Shown one piece after another: positions 39,182-48,282 of a stretch of 64,000 bases of DNA. The notes beneath the pieces are model-generated. The model saw nothing but the letters and a program-made list of their open reading frames with translations. It was not told the origin of the DNA and did no database searches. The translations under genes and the position numbers were made by a program. Position 1 is the first letter of the stretch. Each line of letters starts with the position of its first letter. This stretch comes from Desulfomicrobium apsheronum. Lineage in GTDB: Bacteria; Desulfobacterota; Desulfovibrionia; Desulfovibrionales; Desulfomicrobiaceae. The DNA is taken from positions 248,001-312,000 of the forward strand of contig NZ_FORX01000003.1 in the NCBI RefSeq assembly GCF_900114115.1. The letters run 5' to 3'.

Positions 39182-40802
39182 ACAGGAGCGATTTGATGCG
39201 CTCGACCAACGGAGCCAGGGTCGGGCGTTCGAGGGCGGAGATGAAGACTGCGTCGGGATGGACGAAGCGCAGGGTCTGGCGGGTCTCTTCGCTTATGCGG
39301 TCCGTCTTGTTCAGGGCGAGGATGCGTGGAATGCCGTCGATGGAGAGGTCGCGCAGGATGGACTCCACCGCTTCGATCTGGGCGTCCATCTCCGGATGGG
39401 AGGCGTCGGCCACATGCACCAGCACGTCCGCGCTCTCAAGCTCCTCCAGGGTGGCCATGAAGGCTTCACGCAGGTCGGCCGGAAGGTGACGGATGAAGCC
39501 CACGGTGTCGGTCAGGATGATTTCCCGGTCCTCGGGAAAGCGCAACCGGCGGCTGGTGGGATCGAGCGTGGCGAAAAGCTTGTTCTCGGCCAGGACCACG
39601 CTCTTGGTCAGGGTGTTCAGGAGTGTCGACTTGCCCGCGTTGGTGTACCCGACCAGCGAAACGATGGGCAGCCCCGCCTTGTCGCGGCGGCTGCGCGTGG
39701 ACTTGCGGTGCTTACGCACGCTGCCAAGCTCCGTCTTGATCTGGGCGATGCGCTCGCGGATCTTGCGGCGATCCATCTCCAGGCGCGACTCGCCCGGACC
39801 GCGTCCGCCGATGCCGCCGGCCAGCCGACTGAGGGCCCGGTTCTGCCCCACCAGGCGCGGCATCATGTACTTGAGCTGGGCCATCTCGACCTGCAGCTTT
39901 CCTTCGCGGGTCTGGGCGTGCTGCGCGAAAATGTCGAGGATGAGCTGAGTGCGGTCCAGAACCTTGCGCTCGGTGATCTGGCTCAGGTTGCGCTGCTGCG
40001 TGGGCGTCAGTTCCTGATCGAAGACCAGGGTCGCGGCATTCTTCTGCAAGGCCAGCACTTCGAGTTCGGCAAGCTTGCCCCGGCCAAGGATCAGCTTGGG
40101 ATTGACCCGGGTCACCCGCTGCACGACCTGCCCCACCACTTCAAGTCCGGCCGTGTCCGCCAGCTCCGCCAGTTCCGCCAGCGACCGTTCCTGCGCTCCC
40201 CTGGACTCGGAAGCCACGCTGACCAGTATGGCCGAGCCCTCGCGGGCCGTGGCGGCCACGCTTTGGCCCGTGCGTGCAAGCTCGTCTTCCAGGGCCTTGA
40301 CGCTTGCCCCGAAATCGAAATCCACATCATCCCAGATCATGGCCGGGTGGACCTGATAGGGCAGCTCGTCAGTGTTGGGCGGCAGGATGTGAGCGATCTG
40401 GCAGGTCCTGGGCGCCCCGTCGGAAGACACCGTCAGCACGCTGATCGCGTCCAGACGCAAAAAGACCATGTCCATGAGATCTTCCTGGGTCAGCAGGGAC
40501 GAATCGAGATGGGTGTGCAGGAGGCGCAGGCCGGACAGCCGGGAGTCGGCCTGACGATGACGTGAAAGCTCGGGGATCAGGATGCCGTCCTGCTCTCCGA
40601 CCAGCACCATGACCGGCACGCCCTTGCGGTTTATGAGCACGCCGATCTGACGGCTGACGCCCCGGCTCAGGATGGCCAGCTCCCGGGCCTGGTCGGGGGT
40701 GAACCCGCCCTGGTCGGGAAAGCGTCTGTTGTAGAGACGGGAAATGGCCGTGATCTGGCTGGGTTTGAGGCCGGTCAGGTTGCCGAGAGGTTTTGATGCT
40801 AT
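39180..40802 (-). CDS. hflX: HflX-family ribosome-associated GTPase, apparent ATA start
   Basis: GTPase that binds the large ribosomal subunit and rescues stalled ribosomes. Residues from the G domain: GYTNAGKSTLLNTL (P loop), DTVGFIRHLP, NKTD; before it LGRGKLAELEVLAL and the GGRGPGESRLEMDRRKI glycine-rich segment. The first standard start (GTG, 40640) would remove a conserved N-terminus: reading upstream in frame gives PLGNLTGLKPSQITAISRLY. The open frame to the TGA upstream has no ATG, GTG or TTG; ATA at 40802 lies 6 bases after GGAGAG. From there it is 540 residues. Confidence 0.85.
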   Translation of the reverse strand: MASKPLGNLTGLKPSQITAISRLYNRRFPDQGGFTPDQARELAILSRGVSRQIGVLINRKGVPVMVLVGEQDGILIPELSRHRQADSRLSGLRLLHTHLDSSLLTQEDLMDMVFLRLDAISVLTVSSDGAPRTCQIAHILPPNTDELPYQVHPAMIWDDVDFDFGASVKALEDELARTGQSVAATAREGSAILVSVASESRGAQERSLAELAELADTAGLEVVGQVVQRVTRVNPKLILGRGKLAELEVLALQKNAATLVFDQELTPTQQRNLSQITERKVLDRTQLILDIFAQHAQTREGKLQVEMAQLKYMMPRLVGQNRALSRLAGGIGGRGPGESRLEMDRRKIRERIAQIKTELGSVRKHRKSTRSRRDKAGLPIVSLVGYTNAGKSTLLNTLTKSVVLAENKLFATLDPTSRRLRFPEDREIILTDTVGFIRHLPADLREAFMATLEELESADVLVHVADASHPEMDAQIEAVESILRDLSIDGIPRILALNKTDRISEETRQTLRFVHPDAVFISALERPTLAPLVERIKSLL

Positions 40803-40845
40803 GGTGTTCTCTCCGTGGCCGGTGTGGGCCGGCCGGGCCGCTCCG

Positions 40846-41439
40846 TCAGGAGCGGCTCAGGTACTCGGTGATCATGCGGTCGTATTCCGAGGTCAGGGCA
40901 AAGGTCGCCACGGCCATGCGCTTGCGGAAGTCCAGAGACAGGGAACCGCCGTTGCTCTTCATCTCCTGCATGCATTCGGCATAGTAGGACGGATCAGGAA
41001 TGACGGCCACGGAATGAAAGTTCTTGGCCGAAGCGCGCAGCATGGTCGGTCCGCCGATGTCGATCTGTTCCACGGCCTGCTTGTCTTCCAGGGTCTGGCG
41101 CACGGCTTCGGCAAAATTGTAGAGATTGACGCAGATCAGGTCGAAGGGAGACAGCCGCAGGTCCTTCAGGGTCTGCATATGGGTGGAATCGTCCTTGTCG
41201 GCCAGGATTCCGGCATGCACGTGGGGGTGCAGGGTCTTGACCCGACCGCCCAGGATCTCCGGAAAACCGGTCACGTCGCTGACGGAACGGACTTTGAGGC
41301 CCGCCTGGACGAGCTTCTTGCGGGTGCCCCCGGTGGAAACGAGCTCCACGCCCTGCTCTTGCAGAAAACGGGCAAAGTCATCAAGGCCTGATTTATCTGT
41401 GACGCTCAGGATGGCCCGGCGAATCGGCAACATGTTCAT
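40846..41439 (-). CDS. stand-alone IMP cyclohydrolase (PurH N-terminal half)
   Basis: Closes FAICAR to IMP, the last step of purine ring synthesis. 197 residues, only the MGS-like cyclohydrolase domain: AILSVTDKSG, VSTGGTRKKL, GGRVKTLHPHVHAGIL and QIDIGGPTMLRASAKNF are the family motifs; the usual VNLYPF reads VNLYNF. The transformylase half is encoded 4.7 kb away on the other strand. ATG at 41439 follows GAGAGGGGG. It lies 43 bases ahead of hflX and is probably co-transcribed with it. Confidence 0.95.
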   Translation of the reverse strand: MNMLPIRRAILSVTDKSGLDDFARFLQEQGVELVSTGGTRKKLVQAGLKVRSVSDVTGFPEILGGRVKTLHPHVHAGILADKDDSTHMQTLKDLRLSPFDLICVNLYNFAEAVRQTLEDKQAVEQIDIGGPTMLRASAKNFHSVAVIPDPSYYAECMQEMKSNGGSLSLDFRKRMAVATFALTSEYDRMITEYLSRS

Positions 41440-41506
41440 GGTGTCCCCCTCTCAAAAGAATGTTCGCCGTGCACTGCCACCTTTGATCGCAATATGCAAT
41501 AACACA

Positions 41507-41544
41507 GGCAGGCCGAATCCCGGATTACCGGGATTCGGCCTGCC
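41507..41544 (-). other. 17-bp perfect hairpin between the TPR gene and purH-N
   Basis: A perfect 17-base stem beginning GGCAGGCCGAATCCCGG with a 4-base loop ATTA. No T run follows on either strand, so termination would be unusual. It lies in a 129-base gap with no gene. Confidence 0.6.
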
Positions 41545-41568
41545 TTGAGGGAGGGGAACGGAAACGTT

Positions 41569-42126
41569 CTAAAGCTGGGCCAGAAGTTCACTCGCCGACG
41601 CGTTGCCGGGGTCCATCTCCAAAAGCCGATGCAGATGCGCCTTGGCCTCGTCCTTGCGGCCGCAGGACACAAGGCAACCGCTCAAGGCATAGCGGACTTC
41701 GCTCTTGCCCGGATTGATTTCCAGATGCAGCTCAAGGGGGGCGATGGCTTCTGCAGTGCGCCCGAGCACATGCGAAACCTGAACCAGCCCGAAAAGAGCG
41801 ACAATGTTTTCAGGATTGACCCCAAGGGCCTTCTGATACAGCTCGAACGCCTTGTCTTCCTGACCCTGCTGGGCGCTGATGAGCGCTATCCCGGCAATGG
41901 ACTTGTCCGAGGATGCGATATCGTCGGCCTTTTGATACATGGTCAAGGCCTGATCAAGATCCCCGCGCTGCACCGCAATGGTCGCCAGGCCCAGATACGG
42001 ATCCGGGTGGACGCCGTTGCTGCTTGCGGCTTTCTGGTAATAACTCTCGGCCTTGTCCAATTCACCCATGAAAAGATAACATTCGCCAAGTTCCTTGTTG
42101 ATTTCATAATCCAGATGTGAACTCAT
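41569..42126 (-). CDS. tetratricopeptide repeat protein
   Basis: 185 residues made of about five TPR units; for example GECYLFMGELDKAESYYQKAA, GLATIAVQRGDLDQALTMYQKA and ALISAQQGQEDKAFELYQKAL. No signal peptide or membrane segment, so a cytoplasmic scaffold. ATG at 42126 follows GGAGGAGGAACC. It is divergent from the flagellar operon, which may hint at a role in motility, but nothing in the protein proves that. Confidence 0.88.
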   Translation of the reverse strand: MSSHLDYEINKELGECYLFMGELDKAESYYQKAASSNGVHPDPYLGLATIAVQRGDLDQALTMYQKADDIASSDKSIAGIALISAQQGQEDKAFELYQKALGVNPENIVALFGLVQVSHVLGRTAEAIAPLELHLEINPGKSEVRYALSGCLVSCGRKDEAKAHLHRLLEMDPGNASASELLAQL

Positions 42127-42289
42127 GGTTCCTCCTCCTTGTCGGCAAATCTAGTATGCGTTGACTGTCTGCCAACGGCTTAGCAACTTTGGTGCCACTC
42201 CTTTCGCCACTCAGCAAAACTTCTCCCCGAACACGCCTCTCATCTGACAACATGATGATTTTAAATATCATATTGCCTTCTGCGCAATC

Positions 42290-42305
42290 TGGAATGGTCA
42301 TTGCA
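42290..42305 (+). promoter_or_regulatory. sigma-54 promoter of the flagellar operon
   Basis: TGGAATGGTCATTGCA matches the -24/-12 pattern: GG and GC are exactly ten bases apart, with TTGCA at the -12. It lies 74 bases before flgB. Class II flagellar operons in many bacteria use RpoN. The rest of the 252-base divergent region holds no gene. Confidence 0.75.
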
Positions 42306-42378
42306 AACCAGACCTCGTCAGCATCCCGGCTCTGTCTCAAGATGAATAACAAACGCCGGTATGACAAGGGGTTATCGA

Positions 42379-42789
42379 ATGAAAAGCTTGTTTCCCGATC
42401 ACATTGATCTGACGGCCAAGGTCATGGATTTTCAGCTCCAGCGTCAAAACATCGTCAGCACCAACCTGGCGAACATCAACACGCCCGGCTACAAGGCCCG
42501 CACCCTGGAGTTTGAAAAAGACCTGCAGGCCGCCCTCGGTCTTTCCGAAACCGGAGCCGTGGCCCGCACGCATCCGGACCACTTTCCTCTCGCTTTCGCC
42601 GCCGATACCGCCGAGGCCACCGTGACCAAATCCTTGACGCCGCGAGTGGTGCAGGGCGTGGACAACGTGGACCTGGACAAGGAGATGGCCGCCATGGCCA
42701 AGAACAACCTCCTTTATAATACGCTTGCGACGGTGATGCAGAAAAGCCTCACCGGACTGAAACAAACCATCGCTGACGGAGGCAAATAA
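42379..42789 (+). CDS. flgB: flagellar basal-body rod protein FlgB
   Basis: Proximal rod subunit, 136 residues. The N-terminal rod signature RQNIVSTNLANINTPGYKART is clear. ATG at 42379 lies 7 bases after AAGGGG. First gene of the flgB-flgC-fliE-fliF-fliG-fliH-fliI operon behind the sigma-54 site; the stop overlaps the flgC start (TAATG). Confidence 0.97.
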   Translation: MKSLFPDHIDLTAKVMDFQLQRQNIVSTNLANINTPGYKARTLEFEKDLQAALGLSETGAVARTHPDHFPLAFAADTAEATVTKSLTPRVVQGVDNVDLDKEMAAMAKNNLLYNTLATVMQKSLTGLKQTIADGGK

Positions 42790-43226
42790 TGGACTTCATG
42801 ACCGCCATCGATGTCGGGGCGTCCGCGCTCAAGGCCGAACGCACCCATTTGAACGTCATCTCCATGAACCTGGCCAACGCCAAGACGACCAGAACCGCGG
42901 ACGGCGGACCGTACCGCCGCAAGGAAGTCGTTTTTAAGGAAACCGACGTACAGAGCCCCTTCTCCAAGGCCATGAACTCGGCCCTGGACCAGGATGTCAA
43001 GGGAGTGCGGGTCGAATCCGTCCAGAACGACAGGCGACCGCTCAAGCAGGTCTACGAACCGGGGCACCCGGACGCTGATGAGGAAGGCTACGTCAGCTAT
43101 CCGGACATCAACGTGGTGGAGGAGATGACCAACATGCTCTCGGCCATGCGCGCCTACGAGGCCAACGTTTCGACCATCACCACGTCCAAGAGCATGTTTT
43201 CCAAAGCCCTTGAAATCGGACGTTAG
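42789..43226 (+). CDS. flgC: flagellar basal-body rod protein FlgC
   Basis: Proximal rod subunit, 145 residues. The start FMTAIDVGASALKAERTHLN with ISMNLANAKTTRT and the C-terminal YPDINVVEEMTNMLSAMRAYEANVSTI are FlgC hallmarks. Its ATG shares a base with the flgB stop. Confidence 0.97.
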   Translation: MDFMTAIDVGASALKAERTHLNVISMNLANAKTTRTADGGPYRRKEVVFKETDVQSPFSKAMNSALDQDVKGVRVESVQNDRRPLKQVYEPGHPDADEEGYVSYPDINVVEEMTNMLSAMRAYEANVSTITTSKSMFSKALEIGR

Positions 43227-43281
43227 CCCGGACCATGACCCGGACCGGATAAAGTAGCAGACACAGACAAGGAGACATTCC

Positions 43282-43605
43282 ATGGCGGTATCACCCTTGG
43301 CCATCAAGGCCTATTCGGCGGCAAGCGAGCTTTTGAGCAACCCCAAAAGCATTGACGCCAAGAACACGTCCACCAAGGAAGCAACCCAGTCCTTTGCCGA
43401 GACCATCGAAGAGTCCCTGGCCAAGGTCAATGAAATGCAGGGGGAAAAATCGCTCATGATCCAGGATTTTGTCTCTGGCAAAAACCAGAACGTGCATGAG
43501 CTCATGATCACCCTGCAAAAGGCCGGACTGGCCATGGACATGACCTCCGCCGTCCGCAACAAGGTCATGCAGGCTTATCAGGAAATAATGCGCATCCAGT
43601 TCTGA
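43282..43605 (+). CDS. fliE: flagellar hook-basal body complex protein FliE
   Basis: Adapter between MS ring and rod, 107 residues. The C-terminal LMITLQKAGLAMDMTSAVRNKVMQAYQEIMRIQ is the conserved FliE region. ATG at 43282 follows AAGGAG. Confidence 0.96.
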   Translation: MAVSPLAIKAYSAASELLSNPKSIDAKNTSTKEATQSFAETIEESLAKVNEMQGEKSLMIQDFVSGKNQNVHELMITLQKAGLAMDMTSAVRNKVMQAYQEIMRIQF

Positions 43606-43629
43606 TTCTAATACACGCGAGGATTCACC

Positions 43630-45237
43630 ATGCCCCCCTTTCTGCAAAGCACCCTGGCCAAGGCCACGGACTTCTGGACCGATAAATCCCTGGCCCAGCG
43701 CATCCTCCTCGGAGGATTGCTGGTCTCGCTCCTGATCGCGTTCTTCGCCATGATCTTCTGGATGAACAAGGTCGACTACAGGGTCCTGTACAGCAATCTG
43801 TACCAGGAAGACGCGTCCAGCGTGGTGAGCTACCTGCAAAAGGAAAAAATCGCCTACCGCATCACCGATTCCGGAACCACCATCATGGTGCCGGGGGACA
43901 TGGTCTACGAAGCGCGGCTCAAACTTGCCGGCGAAGGCTCCCTGCATGGTCAGGGCATCGGCTTCGAGCTTTTTGACGAAAACAAGATCGGGCAAACCAA
44001 CTTCGTGCAGGGCATCAACTACCAGCGGGCCCTCCAGGGCGAGCTGTCCCGCACCATCTCCGAGCTGTCCGAGGTGGAGAGCGCCCGCGTGCACCTGGTG
44101 CTGCCCAACAAGAGCCTCTTCGTAGAGGAACAGGCCCCGCCCTCCGCAGCCATCATGCTCAAGCTCAAGGGCGGGCGCAGCCTCGGAGCGCAGCAGGTGC
44201 AGGCCATCGTCAACCTCGTCTCCACCAGCGTCGAGGGCATGACCACCGAACACATCACCCTGGCCGACAGCCGGGGCAAGATCCTCTACGAACCCAAGAC
44301 AGACACGGACTTCACGGGCCTGAGCTCGACCCAGCTCGAATACCAGATGAGCATGCAGCGCAGTCTGGAACAGCGCATCGAACAGCTCCTGGTGCCCATT
44401 GTCGGCCCCGGACGTGTCATCGCAAGGGTCAATGCCGACCTCGACTTTGATCGCACGACCATCCGCAAGGAAATTTTTGATCCCAAGTCCGCCGTTGTCA
44501 GAAGCGAGGTCAGGAGCGAGGAGGAAAGCAAGGGTTCGGCCAATGTCGACGGCGGCACCCCCGATCCCAATTACCAGGGCGAGAACGACGGCATGGCCTC
44601 CGGTACGGCGCAGGAAAGCACCCGCACTTCCTCCACCACGAATTTCGACATCAACAAGGAAGAGCAACAGATCATCTCCCAGGTCGGGAGCATCAAGCGT
44701 TTAAGCGTTGCCGTTCTCGTCGACGGCAAGTACACTCAGCAGCAGGACGGGACGTTCGCCTTCGAGCCGCTCAATGCCGCGCAGATGGAACAAATCCGCC
44801 AGCTCAGCCAGCGCGCCGTCGGCTTTGACGACACTCGCGGCGATGCCATCGAGGTCTCCTCGATCTCCTTTGGCGAGCCCATGGGAGCCGAACAGGCCCC
44901 GCTTCTGGATGTTGCCTCGCGCTACTTCCAGCTCCTGGGCAAGCCGCTCCTGAACACACTCATAATCCTTCTGTTCCTGCTCTTCGTGGCGCGGCCCGTG
45001 GTTCTGGCCCTGATCCGCCCGAAGGTCGAAAATCCCACGGTGCAGACGTCCGACGAACTGGGCGCGGCCCAGGAGCTCATGGCCCTGACCGAAGGATTGA
45101 ACGAAGAGGACATGGCGGCCGTGGACGCTGTCAAACGCATCGAAAACGCCAAGCACCTCGCACAGCAGCTTGTCGAACAGAACATGGATCAGGCCGTCAT
45201 GATCATGCGCCAATGGATGACTCAGGGAGAAGCATAA
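43630..45237 (+). CDS. fliF: flagellar MS-ring protein FliF
   Basis: Forms the inner-membrane MS ring. 535 residues with two membrane spans: LLGGLLVSLLIAFFAMIFW near 35 and LNTLIILLFLLFVARPVVLAL near 445. The periplasmic ring-building motifs (DYRVLYSNLYQEDASSVV, FVQGINYQRALQGELSRTI) lie between, and the C-terminal FliG-binding tail is present. Its stop codon is followed directly by the fliG GTG. Confidence 0.97.
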   Translation: MPPFLQSTLAKATDFWTDKSLAQRILLGGLLVSLLIAFFAMIFWMNKVDYRVLYSNLYQEDASSVVSYLQKEKIAYRITDSGTTIMVPGDMVYEARLKLAGEGSLHGQGIGFELFDENKIGQTNFVQGINYQRALQGELSRTISELSEVESARVHLVLPNKSLFVEEQAPPSAAIMLKLKGGRSLGAQQVQAIVNLVSTSVEGMTTEHITLADSRGKILYEPKTDTDFTGLSSTQLEYQMSMQRSLEQRIEQLLVPIVGPGRVIARVNADLDFDRTTIRKEIFDPKSAVVRSEVRSEEESKGSANVDGGTPDPNYQGENDGMASGTAQESTRTSSTTNFDINKEEQQIISQVGSIKRLSVAVLVDGKYTQQQDGTFAFEPLNAAQMEQIRQLSQRAVGFDDTRGDAIEVSSISFGEPMGAEQAPLLDVASRYFQLLGKPLLNTLIILLFLLFVARPVVLALIRPKVENPTVQTSDELGAAQELMALTEGLNEEDMAAVDAVKRIENAKHLAQQLVEQNMDQAVMIMRQWMTQGEA

Positions 45238-46248
45238 GTGGCAGCACCTACTGGAAAACTGACCGGGCCGCAGAAGACGGCCATCCTCATCCTGGCCCTT
45301 GGCGACGCGTTTGCCTCCGAGGTCTTCAAGAAATTCGAACGCGCCGAGATCACGGCCGTGTCACGGGCCATGGCCAAACTCGACACCGTAAACAAAGAAC
45401 AGGCCGAGGAAGTGCTCAAGGAGTTCAACCAGGCCATGACCATCGGCAAGGAGATGCTCTACGGCGGCCCCGAGCAGGTGCGCAAGATGATCTCCTCGAA
45501 CCTTGATTCCGACACGGCACGCTACATCCTTGACGAGCTTGATTTCGATTCCGGACCCGTGCCCTTCAAGGAGCTTGGCAACGTCAGCCCCAAGATTCTG
45601 GCCCAGATCCTGCGCAACGAGCATCCCCAGACCCTGGCGCTGATCCTTGGGCACCTCCCGTCCGACAGCGCGGGGAATCTTTTGCAGAACATGGCCCCCG
45701 GAGTGCGGGCCGAGGTACTCATCCGCCTGGCCAAGCTCGAAGCCGTTGCCGAGGAAATGCTGGTCGAGGTCGATCGGGTCCTGCAAAGCCAGCTCATTGC
45801 CATCGGCGGCAAGGAAGGCCGCAAGGTCGGCGGCGTCAATTCCGTGGCGGAAATCCTCAACGCCATCGACCGGGCCACGGAAGAGGAGATCATGGCCGAC
45901 ATCGAGGAAGAAAGCGCGCAGCTGGCCGAAGAGATCAAGCAGCTCATGTTTGTCTTCGAGGACATCACCAAGATCGACGATCGCGGTATCCGCGAGGTAT
46001 TGAAGGAAATCAGCAACGAGGACCTGACCATGTCCCTGAAGACCGCGCCGGAGGAACTGCGCGAGAAGTTCTTCAAGAACCTGTCCGAACGCGCGGGCAA
46101 CATGATCCGCGAGGATCTGGAGATCATGGGGCCGGTCAAGCTGTCCGAGGTCGAGGCCGCGCAGCAGAACATCGTCAAGCAGGTAAGACGCCTGGAGGCC
46201 GAAGGCCGCATCGTCATCGCCGGCAGCGGAGGCGAAGTCCTTGTCTGA
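45238..46248 (+). CDS. fliG: flagellar motor switch protein FliG
   Basis: Rotor protein that binds FliF, FliM and the stator. 336 residues in three armadillo-like domains. The middle EHPQTLALILGHL (EHPQ motif) and the C-terminal torque helix DDRGIREVLKEISNEDLTMSLK with LREKFFKNLSERAG are present. GTG at 45238. Overlaps fliH by eight bases. Confidence 0.97.
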   Translation: MAAPTGKLTGPQKTAILILALGDAFASEVFKKFERAEITAVSRAMAKLDTVNKEQAEEVLKEFNQAMTIGKEMLYGGPEQVRKMISSNLDSDTARYILDELDFDSGPVPFKELGNVSPKILAQILRNEHPQTLALILGHLPSDSAGNLLQNMAPGVRAEVLIRLAKLEAVAEEMLVEVDRVLQSQLIAIGGKEGRKVGGVNSVAEILNAIDRATEEEIMADIEEESAQLAEEIKQLMFVFEDITKIDDRGIREVLKEISNEDLTMSLKTAPEELREKFFKNLSERAGNMIREDLEIMGPVKLSEVEAAQQNIVKQVRRLEAEGRIVIAGSGGEVLV

Positions 46249-46939
46249 GCACGCGCAAAACCCGTGCAGGGTCATTTATGGCTTGCACAGCCGCGACGGC
46301 GTCGGGCTCAATCGCCCGCCCACCCTGACTTGGAACACGGAGACCGAGGACCACTATATGGAACAGGTACGCCAGCGCGCCCAGCAAATGGCCAAGGATA
46401 TTCTGGCCCAGGCTCTGGCCGAAGCCGAGCAGATTCGTTCCCGCGCCCAGACCGAAGGCTTTGCCGCCGGACAAGAGCAGGCCAACTCCATGGCACAGGC
46501 GGAAACCGCGAAAGTCTGCTCCTTCATGGACACGATCCAGGCGGCGATGGTCGCCGAGAAGGAACGCATCTACTCCGAGCACAAGCAAAGCCTCTTTCAG
46601 ATCCTGCGCCTCGCCTTTGAAAAGACCCTGGGCGTCATGCTCGACGAGCAACGCGAACAGGTCTTGAACACCCTCTTCGAGGAGGCCGTCTCGCAGCTCC
46701 AGGCCAAGACCTGCATAACCGTGCATGTTTGCGCAGAAGACCTCGAACTGGCCAAATCCCTGGCCGACCAGACCAGGGAAAAGCGTTCCGACCTCCCGGA
46801 ACTGCGCATCTGCGCCAGCCCCGAACTTGCTCCCGGCGGCGTGCGCATCGAGAGCGGCGACGGCCTGGTGGACAATTCCATTGCCGCCCGGTTTGAACAG
46901 GTCCGCGCCATTCTTGACGGATACGTGGAAAATTCATGA
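46241..46939 (+). CDS. fliH: flagellar assembly protein FliH
   Basis: Regulates the export ATPase FliI. 232 residues: an alpha-helical coiled region (MEQVRQRAQQMAKDILAQAL, with Q/A-rich heptads) followed by the C-terminal domain that resembles the V/F-ATPase peripheral stalk. The start is TTG at 46241, with GGAGG 8 bases upstream, overlapping the end of fliG; the downstream ATG at 46358 is less likely because it would waste a good ribosome site and conserved length. Confidence 0.9.
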   Translation: MSEHAQNPCRVIYGLHSRDGVGLNRPPTLTWNTETEDHYMEQVRQRAQQMAKDILAQALAEAEQIRSRAQTEGFAAGQEQANSMAQAETAKVCSFMDTIQAAMVAEKERIYSEHKQSLFQILRLAFEKTLGVMLDEQREQVLNTLFEEAVSQLQAKTCITVHVCAEDLELAKSLADQTREKRSDLPELRICASPELAPGGVRIESGDGLVDNSIAARFEQVRAILDGYVENS

Positions 46940-48282
46940 CAGCCGATCTTGACGGCACCCTGCATCTCTTGGCCGGACTGCAACCTGCGCAAGCCTACGG
47001 CAAGGTGACCAAGGTCGTGGGGCTCGTGGCCGAGGGTCGCGGCATAAAGGCCCCGCTTGGCTCGGTCTGCCAGCTTCTGCCGGGGGATAGCGGCAAGCAG
47101 GTCATCAACGCCGAAGTGGTCGGCTTCCGCGACGACGTCATGCTACTCATGCCCTACGGCGAGATGCGCGGCATCCGCCCGGGAAGCCTCATCCGCAACA
47201 CCAGCACTCCGCCTGTTTTCCCGGTCGGCCATCGCTACCTCGGACACGCTGTGGACGCTTTCGGGCAGTCTCTTGACCCGCAAAAGAACATCTTTCCTGC
47301 CCGCTACAATCCCCTGCACACGGATCCCCCGAATCCCCTGACCAGACCGCGCATCACCGAACCCCTTGATGTCGGTGTCCGGGCCATCAACGGCCTCCTG
47401 ACCCTGGGCAAAGGGCAGCGCGTTGGAATCATGGCCGGCTCCGGCGTCGGCAAGAGCACGCTCATGGGCATGTTCGCACGTTACACGTCGGCCGAGGTCA
47501 ACGTCATCGGGCTGATCGGCGAACGTGGCCGGGAAGTCGTGGATTTCATCGAAAAGGATCTGGGACCGGAAGGATTGGCCAAGTCCGTGCTCATCGTGGC
47601 CACATCGGATCAGGGGCCGCTGGTGCGCATGCGCGCCGCCTATGCGGCCACGGCCATGGCCGAGTTTTTCCGTGACGAGGGCAAGGACGTGCTGCTCATG
47701 ATGGACTCGGTGACCCGCTTCGCCATGGCCGCCCGCGAGGTAGGCCTTGCGGCCGGCGAACCGCCCACCACGCGCGGATACACGCCCACGGTCTTCTCGC
47801 ACCTGCCGCGCCTGCTCGAACGCGCCGGACGCTCGTCCAAAGGCAGCATCACGGGCATTTACACCGTGCTGGTGGAAGGCGACGACTTCAACGAGCCCGT
47901 GGCCGACGCGGTGCGCTCCATCCTCGACGGCCACATCGTGCTCACGCGAGACCTGGCCGATCAGGGCCACTACCCTTCCATCGACGTGCTCAAGAGCGTC
48001 AGCCGTCTGGCGCCCGATGTTGCTCCCGCGCCCGTAATCGCAGCCGGGCGGGACCTGGTCCGCATGATGGCCACCTTCCAGCGCGTCGAGGACATGGTCA
48101 ACATCGGCGCCTACGCCCCCGGTTCAAATCCGGAAATCGACCAGGCCCTGGGCATGGTCCATCCCATACGCTCTTTTTTGCAGCAAAGCGTCGAAGAACG
48201 CTCCACCCTGGATCAGGCATTCGAGGATATCAAAAAACTGACCGGCAAAAACCTTCCAAAGTCTGTAAAGCCCCGTACTTAA
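46936..48282 (+). CDS. fliI: flagellar export ATPase FliI
   Basis: ATPase of the flagellar type III secretion apparatus. 448 residues: beta-barrel N-domain, then the catalytic core with GIMAGSGVGKSTLMG (Walker A), LLMMDSVTRFAMAARE (Walker B) and DRGHYP-like DQGHYPSIDVLKSVSRL. Its ATG overlaps the fliH stop (ATGA). It ends convergently, overlapping the GspE-type gene by four bases. Confidence 0.97.
   Translation: MTADLDGTLHLLAGLQPAQAYGKVTKVVGLVAEGRGIKAPLGSVCQLLPGDSGKQVINAEVVGFRDDVMLLMPYGEMRGIRPGSLIRNTSTPPVFPVGHRYLGHAVDAFGQSLDPQKNIFPARYNPLHTDPPNPLTRPRITEPLDVGVRAINGLLTLGKGQRVGIMAGSGVGKSTLMGMFARYTSAEVNVIGLIGERGREVVDFIEKDLGPEGLAKSVLIVATSDQGPLVRMRAAYAATAMAEFFRDEGKDVLLMMDSVTRFAMAAREVGLAAGEPPTTRGYTPTVFSHLPRLLERAGRSSKGSITGIYTVLVEGDDFNEPVADAVRSILDGHIVLTRDLADQGHYPSIDVLKSVSRLAPDVAPAPVIAAGRDLVRMMATFQRVEDMVNIGAYAPGSNPEIDQALGMVHPIRSFLQQSVEERSTLDQAFEDIKKLTGKNLPKSVKPRT

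Noticed and set aside
39108-40565. 485-codon plus-strand frame over hflX
   Set aside because: Shadow of hflX; its reading contains no recognisable domain and begins in the REP-like repeat.
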